Assembly (NCBI RefSeq): GCF_000949455.1
Contig: NZ_JXXK01000006.1
Coordinates: forward strand, 88,041 to 152,040
Direction: 5' to 3'
DNA: 64,000 nucleotides
Origin: Ruthenibacterium lactatiformans
Lineage (GTDB): Bacteria; Bacillota; Clostridia; Oscillospirales; Ruminococcaceae
Both the position numbers and the translations under genes were made by a program. Under the pieces are notes generated by a model that had not been told where the DNA came from, made no database searches, and worked only from the letters and a program-made list of their open reading frames with translations. This document shows, piece by piece, positions 8,508 through 15,706 of the stretch. How positions within the stretch are numbered: position 1 is the stretch's first letter; each line of letters starts with the position of its first letter.

Positions 8508-10094
8508 TCAAAACTTCCAGTCAATTTCAATTTTCCGGGTGTTTTCCATGACATCGGGAGGGTACACTACTACTTTTCTAATCAGCAGGCAGGCCAGCTC
8601 ACGGTCCAACGCTTTTATTTCCCCGGCTGCATTGAAGCAATGCTCCAGCGTTTTTTTCTGCCCTGGCGTGTTCGCTGCCCGCGCCAGGGCGTCTTCCAAC
8701 AGCACGCACCTTTTTTCAAGGCGATCTGCTTCGTCCAAAAAAGCACGGTTCATCTGCGCAAACTGCGCGGAGCTGACGGTCCCGCTGCTTTTATCCAGAT
8801 ACAGTTCCTGCATTGCTTTCCGGCGGCGCTGTATTTCCGCCTTCAGACGTTCCAATTCCTCACGTTTCGCTTGGCGGCACTGCTCCGCTTCTGATTTTAT
8901 CTGTTCCGCTTCAAACCATTCCGGCTTCAGATGCCCAGCGATATGGAAGCGCGTCCGCTCCAGTACCAGCTCCTGCAGCTGCTCCATCGGCATATAGTTC
9001 TGCCCCGGACAGCGTGTTTTGTCCCGCTGTGAAGTGCGGCAGCGAAAGTAGCGGTTCGCCTTTCCTGTTTTTTTGCCGGCGCAGCCCGAAGCGGTCTGCT
9101 CCATCGTGCAACCGCATATCCCGCAAACCACCTTCCCCGCCAGTGGATTTACTGTGCCCCGGCCTCCGCCCCGGGCATGCGCGCGCAACATCTGCTGCAC
9201 ACGCTCAAAACTATCCCGTTCGATGATCCCTTCGTGCGTGCCTGGCACAACGATCCAATCTTTTTTCGGGATCCACACGGTCTTTTTCGATTTATAGCTC
9301 ACCTTTTTGTGTCTTCCCTGTTCCATATCTCCGGCATAGCTTCGGTTGGTCAGCATACGGTAAATCGTCGCCTTTCCCCACAGATCCTCATTTTTGTAGC
9401 GCGCGGGCCTTTTCCATACAACACCATGCTCCCGCTTATACTGTGTCGGCGAAGGTACGCATTCCTCGTTCAGTATTCTCGCAATGCGGGTCGTTCCGTT
9501 GCCCGCCAGATAAAGTGCGAAGATACGCTTTACCACCTCTGCTGCTTCCGGGTCGATCACCAGATGATTCTTGTCCGCCGGGTCTTTCTGATACCCATAC
9601 AAAGCGGAAGAACCGATAAATTTTCCTTCCCTGCGTTTGTGGGACAATACGGAACGGACATTATTGGACAGATCCTCCAGATACCACTCATTGACAAGGC
9701 CATTGATCTGGCGGCTTTTTTTGTTTGCCTCGTCCGCAGTGTCCACATGGTCCACGATGGCAATGAAGCGAACGCCCCATTCAATAAATTTCCCATGCAG
9801 ATATTTTTCCACCAATTCCATATCACGCGTAAAGCGCGACTGTGTTTTTGCCAGAATGACATCAAATTTGTGCTGGCCGGCCGCTTCAATCATCCGGTTG
9901 AAAGCCGGACGGGCGCGGTCAACGCCCGAATAATCCTCATCGCAGTAGATCTGATAAATATCGTATCCCTTTTCGACCGCATAATGGATCAGCATGGATT
10001 TCTGGTTTTGGATGCTCTCCGATTCTCTCCCACTTCCGTCTTTTTCTAATTCCTCATCCTCCTTGCTCAACCGGCAGTAAATTGCAGCTTTCAT
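8508..10094 (-). CDS. large serine recombinase (integrase/excisionase of the island)
   Basis: Site-specific DNA recombinase of 528 residues, full length for TnpX/phage-integrase-type large serine recombinases. The N-terminal resolvase domain (1-150) has the nucleophile Ser10 in YCRLSKEDEE and the conserved DYSGVDRARPAF. The recombinase domain follows (about 165-290, ALYGYQKDP...YAGDMEQG), then a zinc ribbon (CGICGCTMEQ...YFRCRTSQRDKTRCPG), a coiled coil (about 385-460) and the C-terminal IRKVVVYPPD segment. It reads toward attL, with its stop 28 bp from the end of the attP-arm repeat, the usual position for the enzyme that made the insertion. No frameshift or missing catalytic residue is visible. 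Confidence 0.96.
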   Translation of the reverse strand: MKAAIYCRLSKEDEELEKDGSGRESESIQNQKSMLIHYAVEKGYDIYQIYCDEDYSGVDRARPAFNRMIEAAGQHKFDVILAKTQSRFTRDMELVEKYLHGKFIEWGVRFIAIVDHVDTADEANKKSRQINGLVNEWYLEDLSNNVRSVLSHKRREGKFIGSSALYGYQKDPADKNHLVIDPEAAEVVKRIFALYLAGNGTTRIARILNEECVPSPTQYKREHGVVWKRPARYKNEDLWGKATIYRMLTNRSYAGDMEQGRHKKVSYKSKKTVWIPKKDWIVVPGTHEGIIERDSFERVQQMLRAHARGGGRGTVNPLAGKVVCGICGCTMEQTASGCAGKKTGKANRYFRCRTSQRDKTRCPGQNYMPMEQLQELVLERTRFHIAGHLKPEWFEAEQIKSEAEQCRQAKREELERLKAEIQRRRKAMQELYLDKSSGTVSSAQFAQMNRAFLDEADRLEKRCVLLEDALARAANTPGQKKTLEHCFNAAGEIKALDRELACLLIRKVVVYPPDVMENTRKIEIDWKF

Positions 10095-10127
10095 CGTTCA
10101 CCCTGCCTTTCGTTGCAGCCGCTGTAC

Positions 10128-10262
10128 TCAAGCGCCGGTATGTACCAGCCGCTTTTCAAGAATACGAAAGTATTCCGCCGCCAATTTTTCCAGGTTCCTT
10201 TCCCGTTCCTGCAAAGTGTCTGAGATAAAAGTCTCGGATATGGTATACGCTCTTTTTCCCAT
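10128..10262 (-). CDS. small recombinase-associated ORF (44 aa), possible accessory factor
   Basis: 44-codon gene ending 33 bp before the recombinase start and read in the same direction. The ATG at 10260-10262 (MGKRAYTISETF) follows GCGGGGGC, an acceptable ribosome site. The product is basic at the N-terminus and has an amphipathic charged helix (LQERERNLEKLAAEYFRILE). I do not recognise a family. Its position and size would fit a recombination directionality factor or a DNA-binding helper, but that is inference from location only. Confidence 0.45.
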   Translation of the reverse strand: MGKRAYTISETFISDTLQERERNLEKLAAEYFRILEKRLVHTGA

Positions 10263-10404
10263 TTTGTTCTGCCCCCGCATATTTTGTCTGCTGCGCCATG
10301 TACGGGGCTGCAAGCCCCATGGTCCATGGTATGTTGCCTCAAACGGCAAAATACCGAAAATAATGTCTCTTCGCGCGCCTGAAAGCAGCGTTCAAAGCCT
10401 GCAT

Positions 10405-10505
10405 CATATAAAAAAATAGCCGCAGACTATTTTTTTGCCATGCAGGCCGTCCCCGGCCTGCGGCCATTAAAATGCGCTTTTTTATGGCGCAGCAATAAAA
10501 AACAG
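10405..10505 (-). repeat. dispersed structured intergenic repeat, copy 1
   Basis: Read on the minus strand it begins CTGTTTTTTATTGCT, has a central hairpin GCAGGCC-GGGGAC-GGCCTGC and ends with AAAAAAATAG...CTATTTTTTT. The copy at 50745-50845 follows the same order, with a compensatory change in the central stem (GCGGGC/GCCCGC). It fills most of the 320-bp gap between the recombinase module and the glycosidase operon. It could be a structured RNA, a terminator array or a MITE-like repeat. Confidence 0.55.
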
Positions 10506-10533
10506 GCCTCCAGAGTACATCTCTGAAAGCCTG
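10497..10533 (-). terminator. rho-independent terminator of the module A glycosidase operon
   Basis: Read on the minus strand, CAGGC...CAGAG/CTCTG...GCCTG is followed by TTTTTTATTG. It lies 50 bp after the GH2 remnant and ends the long leftward operon. Its T run overlaps the start of the dispersed repeat. Confidence 0.65.
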
Positions 10534-10583
10534 CTGATACCTTTTGCATATAAAACCAGGAGCATGGCTGCCGCTCCGGCGCC

Positions 10584-11031
10584 TCAGCCCTCATTCGCCT
10601 TCCAAATCAGCTCCAAAGGCACCTTGGGCGTGCGGTCATAGGCGAGCAGCCCGTTCTGCCCCTCGCATGGCTGCGTGCAGCAATAGTCCTGCACCAATGG
10701 AGTGTGCAGCAGTTCGGCTGTAAGTTCCGCGATATGGCAAGTATACGCCCGGGGAGCGCAGTCACTGGAATATCCCGCAGCCGTCCGCGCCTTTTTCCGT
10801 GAAGCAGCTGCCGCCGTATTCGCTGACGAGCACTGGCTGTCCGGCGTATGCATGGCCGCAGGCATACAGGGCATTTCCGGCGGGCCTGCATTGCAGGATG
10901 CGCTCCATCTCCGGGTACCAGCCGTGCAGCACCTGCGCCGCGCTCTCATGGTCGTTGTAATATACCACTTCCGGGCCAAATGGGAGAAGCCGGAGGAACC
11001 GCCTGTTCCTTCGGCGGCCCATATCCTTCAA
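10584..11031 (-). pseudogene. GH2 beta-galactosidase/glucuronidase C-terminal remnant, frameshifted
   Basis: Two frames together give the end of a family 2 glycoside hydrolase: YAGQPVLVSEYGGSCF in one frame, then after a one-base shift near 10770 the second frame gives GYSSDCAPRAYTCHIAELT and ends GLLAYDRTPKVPLELIWKANEG. These match the C-terminal region of the barrel, including the SEYGG strand, in GH2 enzymes, but the N-terminal sugar-binding domain and most of the barrel are gone. It directly follows the sialidase as the last gene of the operon. An extra base changes the expected ADGWGYSS to ADGCGIFQ-stop. Confidence 0.75.
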
Positions 11032-13907
11032 TTCATCAGCGTCTCCGCCCGGAACTCCCGGTAATAGATCCTCTGCAGCCCTTCGTCCCAGGAGGCGGAG
11101 GGGGAGGATTCGTACAAAAGCGCCACACGCCCGTCATTCAGCTCGGACAGGCAGCTGTAGGCATACAGCGTTCCCGCCGGCGTTACGTCATACTGGTATT
11201 CCCAGTCGATCCGGTATTTGCGGGCGCCGCCGGGGTATGTGCCGTCCTCCTTGAGCAGCCCCATGAAAAGCCTGCCGTTCGTGCGGTCCTTCCGGTTGGC
11301 GCAGGACAACAGGAGCGCCGGATATTCCTTCCCGTCCGCACGGGAGCGCACCGGACTGCCGAGCCGGACGGCCGACATCTGGCAGTTGATGCCCGCGCTG
11401 TTGTTTCCAAATGTGGATTTGACGTCCCGCCAGGTCTGTCCGCCGTCCGTGCTGGTCGCCTCGACGACGGTTCCGCCCAAAACAGACGTGTTGCGCAAAA
11501 ACAGCTTGAGGCTTCCATCCGGCATTTCCACCGGAGCCGCTTCGCTCAGCCCGTAGATGGAGGAAACGCTTTCGCCGTGCTTCCATGTCCGGCCTCCGTC
11601 GTCGCTGTAAATGACCTCTGCATCTGGCGCGCCCTGATAATAGACCGGCACGATCAGCCGCCCCGCATAAGCGCCGTTCTGTATTTGCAGCCCGCGCCCG
11701 GGACCGAGGATATAATACCGGGAGCTTTCCCGCTTTACCATGCCGGAAATGATTTTGTCCGTATGCCAGCTGGCGCCGCCGTCATCGCTGTAAAACTGCA
11801 TGATATAGCTGGTGTTGTACATCTGCAGCTCCGAGTCCTCGTAGAATATCTTCATCGGTACTTCCACAGGCCCTGCGCTTTGGTTTTCGGCGTTCTGGGC
11901 CACGGTCAGCAGCGTTCCGTCCCTGCAAAGCTCATACTCTTTTGTAAGGCTGTACGCCGACAGCCCGCCCAGCGACAGGTTCGCATCGCTGACGGGCGTG
12001 CCCACCGCCTTGTACGCCCTGGGCGTCCCGTTCAGATGGTAGACCGGGTAACGGCCGTTTTCGTCCGGCGCGCCGTAGATATCCGCAGCGTAGTTAAAAC
12101 GGCTCCGGTCTGTGTTTTCGTTGATATTCCCCGTCTGCCCGTTGGCGTTCCCCTTCCGGTTCTGGTCGGAAAGCAGAAGATATTTTTTGCCCCCGATCGT
12201 ACAGAAGCCGTCCCCCCTGGCCACGCTGCGCATCTCGGTGCCGCCGGACGCATCGGCCAGGTGCTGGAACAGGCCTCCGTTCCAGGCCCAGGCGTCGGCA
12301 AGCAGCAGGATGCGCCCGCCGCCCAAAGTATCCTGAACGATCACCGCGTCGATGAAAGATGCGGATCTCTGGCGGTACCCGTTTTCATCCGCATAGTCCA
12401 GCATGTGCATCGCATCCGGTACGAACGCATCCTGCCAGCCCTCCATCGCCCCGTATCCGGCCGCGTTGGGCTTGCGCCGCAATGCGATATCGATGTTTTC
12501 TGCCGAATCCCCGCCGCTGCCGAAATTGGCGTCCGCCCCGGCGATCAGCGTCCCGTCAGGAGTGTTCCACAGAAACGGGATGCGGAAATGCGCCGAGCCC
12601 GTCGCGTCCCCCGCATAAAACACGAAAGCGTCCCCGCGCTGCGTCTGTGCGGTGCGGGCGGCCAGCTCCTCGTCCGGGAGCGCGCCGGCATAGATCTCCA
12701 AACGCTCGATCGTCCCGGTGAAGGGATATCCCTCCGGGTCGTTGCCGCGCACCGTCTTGCCGACGCTGCAGCTCGACCAGGAGGCCGCGTCGCTCAAAAA
12801 GCGGTAATCCGCCCCCGTTTTTTCCAGCGAGGCCCCAAGAGCGCCGTTGGCAAACAGGCGGTACCCTGTATCGCGCCCCGCTGAAAAGGCCACCGTGTTC
12901 CACTCTCTGGCATATATCGTGCAGGACGCCTCATAGAAGGGGTCGTCCCTATCCCGGTATTCAAAGCCCAGCCTGTCGTTGTTCTGGTAGATATGAAAAT
13001 GCGCCGCGGCCTGTGCGGGGTCGCTTACGCTGAACAGCGAACCGACGCCCGTGTTCGTATTTTTGAATTTCACGATGACCGTCATCTCGTCCAAAGCGGC
13101 GATTCGGCCCGCGAGCGTCTGCTCCAGCTCCACCGCCTGGGACGGAGTTTCTATGACGATATTTTCTGCGGCGTAAAGCAGCTGCGGGGCCTGTCCCCAG
13201 CGTTCCCCGGTAAGCTGCGCCGCCTGCTGCTGGCTGAGCGCGCGGGGAATAAAGGCAACTGCCGCGATGCGCCCCACAAACCCGCCCGCGCCCGGCAGGC
13301 CGCCCTCCACATTTCCGATGCTGAGGAACTTCAGCCCGTTGACCGTTTCATTGGCGTTGAACCAGGAGGCATAGTCCGGATACTGCGTAACGGCGCTCCC
13401 GTCGAAGCTGGTGACCGTTTTGCCTTCCGTAACGCCCGGCTGCGATGCATCCACACTGTACACAAATGTGTGCCAGCTGCCCGACGCCCTGGTGTCTGCA
13501 AGATTTGCCTGCATCCCGCCCGGGAACTGGACGCGCTGCCGGTCCACCGACGGCGCCGCATTCGCCAGAAGCGCCCCGCACCCTTCCGTCTCTGCGGACC
13601 CTCCCGCGGCAAAAATGATCTGGTTCGTGTCCGCCGTCGTATTGTAGCGAACCAGCAGCGTACCCTGGCTGCTGGCCTGCAGGCGCGCCATATCCTCCGC
13701 GGAGCCTTGCAGGCATCTGGCGCCGTCGAACACCTGGTCCTGCCCTTCCAGCACATAGGCAAAGCCAGTGCTACGGGCCTCGTCCAAAAATTGAGCAAGC
13801 GCGGCAGGCCCGCCGTCCGGCGCGGCCTGCTCCGCTCGGGCCGGGACGAACGCCCCCGCCCACAGAATGGATGCGGCGCACAGAGCTGCCGCCAAACGCT
13901 TTTTCAT
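11028..13907 (-). CDS. secreted sialidase (GH33 exo-alpha-sialidase) with two lectin-like domains
   Basis: Releases terminal sialic acid from host glycans outside the cell. 959 residues: signal peptide (1-25, cut near ARA), a concanavalin-like domain (about 30-235), a second laminin-G-like domain (about 255-420) and the six-bladed catalytic propeller (about 430-955). The Arg-Ile-Pro motif is in HFRIPFLW near residue 440; three Asp boxes are visible (YSDDGGASWH, YSDDGGRTWK, TSTDGGQTWR), and the late Tyr lies in GTLYAYSCL. No LPXTG or membrane anchor is seen, so it is probably released. The start has GGAGGCGC upstream. It is downstream of the GH110 gene by 21 bp. Hydrolytic versus trans-sialidase type cannot be decided. 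Confidence 0.93.
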   Translation of the reverse strand: MKKRLAAALCAASILWAGAFVPARAEQAAPDGGPAALAQFLDEARSTGFAYVLEGQDQVFDGARCLQGSAEDMARLQASSQGTLLVRYNTTADTNQIIFAAGGSAETEGCGALLANAAPSVDRQRVQFPGGMQANLADTRASGSWHTFVYSVDASQPGVTEGKTVTSFDGSAVTQYPDYASWFNANETVNGLKFLSIGNVEGGLPGAGGFVGRIAAVAFIPRALSQQQAAQLTGERWGQAPQLLYAAENIVIETPSQAVELEQTLAGRIAALDEMTVIVKFKNTNTGVGSLFSVSDPAQAAAHFHIYQNNDRLGFEYRDRDDPFYEASCTIYAREWNTVAFSAGRDTGYRLFANGALGASLEKTGADYRFLSDAASWSSCSVGKTVRGNDPEGYPFTGTIERLEIYAGALPDEELAARTAQTQRGDAFVFYAGDATGSAHFRIPFLWNTPDGTLIAGADANFGSGGDSAENIDIALRRKPNAAGYGAMEGWQDAFVPDAMHMLDYADENGYRQRSASFIDAVIVQDTLGGGRILLLADAWAWNGGLFQHLADASGGTEMRSVARGDGFCTIGGKKYLLLSDQNRKGNANGQTGNINENTDRSRFNYAADIYGAPDENGRYPVYHLNGTPRAYKAVGTPVSDANLSLGGLSAYSLTKEYELCRDGTLLTVAQNAENQSAGPVEVPMKIFYEDSELQMYNTSYIMQFYSDDGGASWHTDKIISGMVKRESSRYYILGPGRGLQIQNGAYAGRLIVPVYYQGAPDAEVIYSDDGGRTWKHGESVSSIYGLSEAAPVEMPDGSLKLFLRNTSVLGGTVVEATSTDGGQTWRDVKSTFGNNSAGINCQMSAVRLGSPVRSRADGKEYPALLLSCANRKDRTNGRLFMGLLKEDGTYPGGARKYRIDWEYQYDVTPAGTLYAYSCLSELNDGRVALLYESSPSASWDEGLQRIYYREFRAETLMN

Positions 13908-13928
13908 GGACTGCGCCTCCTTTTCATC

Positions 13929-15680
13929 TTACGCGCGGGACGCGCGCGCCTGCGTCTCCCCCGCGCTTGTGCTTTCGTCCTTCTCCTGCGTCCGGAAGGC
14001 GTGGAATTCCCGCAGACAGCCACAGTCCGCGACGTCGTAACGCGTTCCCTTCCGGGGCGGGTAGGCGCGCGTGGCGCGATATCGGTTGTCCGTCATACAG
14101 ATCTCCCCCGTCTGGCGAAGCTGCAAAATCCGTTCGTCGAAACAGAAAAAGGAATTTCCCTCCAGCGCGATGCGGCGGTGGAAGAACCAGCCGCCGGAAT
14201 GCGCCGCCTTCGGGCAGGCGACGATGGGGGCCGCCCCCCACGCGGGGATGTAGGAGCAGTTCACAAAACGGTTGTTTTTGAAAACCAGCTCCCGCGTTGC
14301 GCCGGATTCATACCAGTATTCCGCCTCGCCCTCCAGATACACCGCCGCGCCGGGGACTTCAAACAGGCAGTCCTCCACAAGGGCGCTGCGGCAGGTGAGC
14401 AGCATGCCTCTGGCCCGGTTTCCGCGGAAAACGCACCGTTTCACCGTCACCTCCGGGGAAAGCGTAAGGTTTTCAGCCACCCAGTGGCCCTCCTCCGGCA
14501 GCGGCGGCGGCGTTTCCAGCTCCACCACCATTCTTCCCGCCTTGTCCTCCGCCACACTGCGCACCTTTCCCTGCCATGCCGGGCGCAGCACGTTTGCCTG
14601 CATCAGCGCCAGAACGTCTCCCTCCCGTGCCAGCTGCACGCCGCGCTGCATGGGGTGGCCCCAGTCCAGCAGCAGACGGCGCGCGCCCGGCCGGCCGCGC
14701 ACCACGGCATAAAAGCCGTGCACGTTCAGCCCGTCGTCCATCTGGTTTTCAAACCGGCAGCGCTCCAGAGCGACCTTCCCTCCGCAGTTGACGAAATGCG
14801 CGGCGTCAGCCGCTGCCGAAAAGCACCGTCCCGTCCCGGGTGAGGGCGTCACGTCGAACCGCTTCAGTGTGACGTTTTCGCACCGCTCGGCCAAAAAGCC
14901 CATGCCTGCGGCATGATGGACGCGGATGTTCTCACAGCAGATATCCTTGGAATCCGCGGCATAAACGGCAGGGGCAGTGCGGGGATGGTGCCGGAATACC
15001 AGCCGGTTGCCGGCGCGGCTGCCCGCAAAAAAATGCTCCCCGCCCTTCAGCGTGATCTGCACCAGGTCTCCCGCCGCCGCCTTTATGGCCGGGTGCAGCC
15101 CCACCTTCTGGGTTTCGGTACAAAAATACAGGTCCTCCGTTCCCCAGGCCGGCGCGCGGGTCTTTGCATCCATCTCCAGCCACAGGTGCATGGCGCGGCG
15201 GAAATTTTCTCCCGTAAAAACAAGGCGGCCGTTTTCCACATGCCAGGGATATTTTTCCGGGTCGATCCACACCGTCATCTGCTGCGGGCGGACCTCCCGT
15301 ATCACGCCCTCCGAATAAACGGGACGCGCAAGGTCCAGGGAAAAATTCTCAAGCCGCACGCCGCTGCTGTGCGCGACGCGGCACGGGAGCATCTGTGCGT
15401 GAAAGACCCACCTGCTGCCTCCGCCGTCCAGTGTAAAATCGCGAAAGCCCTCCAGCAGCAGCCCCGCCGCCTGCCCGCCGCACGCATCGTGGTTCGAGAT
15501 GTTCCATCGGTGCAGCGGCAGGCCCTGCGGGTAAAAGTGATATATCCCCGGCTCCATGCAAAGGCGGACGCCGGGCCTTTCTCGGAGCGTGGACAGCAGC
15601 GCCCCGAGGCGCGCCGCCAGGGAAACGTCGTCCCCTGGCAGGACGCCCCAATCTGCGGCGTTGATCGTTTCCATTCCCAT
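13929..15680 (-). CDS. GH110-like alpha-1,3-galactosidase, parallel beta-helix protein
   Basis: 583-residue right-handed parallel beta-helix protein resembling GH110 alpha-galactosidases, which remove alpha-1,3-galactose from blood group B or linear alpha-Gal epitopes. Typical features are the repeated helix coils and the stretch FVNCGGKVALERCRFENQ followed by MDDGLNVHG (about residues 295-325), which holds the acidic residues of the family. There is no signal peptide, so it may act in the cytoplasm on imported oligosaccharides. Start ATG 15678-15680 after GGAAAGG; a second Met two codons on is possible. It lies between the GH-A-like and sialidase genes. The family call is by recognition, not by search. 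Confidence 0.78.
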   Translation of the reverse strand: MGMETINAADWGVLPGDDVSLAARLGALLSTLRERPGVRLCMEPGIYHFYPQGLPLHRWNISNHDACGGQAAGLLLEGFRDFTLDGGGSRWVFHAQMLPCRVAHSSGVRLENFSLDLARPVYSEGVIREVRPQQMTVWIDPEKYPWHVENGRLVFTGENFRRAMHLWLEMDAKTRAPAWGTEDLYFCTETQKVGLHPAIKAAAGDLVQITLKGGEHFFAGSRAGNRLVFRHHPRTAPAVYAADSKDICCENIRVHHAAGMGFLAERCENVTLKRFDVTPSPGTGRCFSAAADAAHFVNCGGKVALERCRFENQMDDGLNVHGFYAVVRGRPGARRLLLDWGHPMQRGVQLAREGDVLALMQANVLRPAWQGKVRSVAEDKAGRMVVELETPPPLPEEGHWVAENLTLSPEVTVKRCVFRGNRARGMLLTCRSALVEDCLFEVPGAAVYLEGEAEYWYESGATRELVFKNNRFVNCSYIPAWGAAPIVACPKAAHSGGWFFHRRIALEGNSFFCFDERILQLRQTGEICMTDNRYRATRAYPPRKGTRYDVADCGCLREFHAFRTQEKDESTSAGETQARASRA

Positions 15681-15706
15681 CAGCCTTTCCTTTCTCTGCG
15701 CGCCGC

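Noticed and set aside
8496..10583. Possible CRISPR or phage origin of the repeats near the recombinase
   Set aside because: The repeats are single hairpins and one dispersed element; there is no regular spacer array and no phage structural genes.
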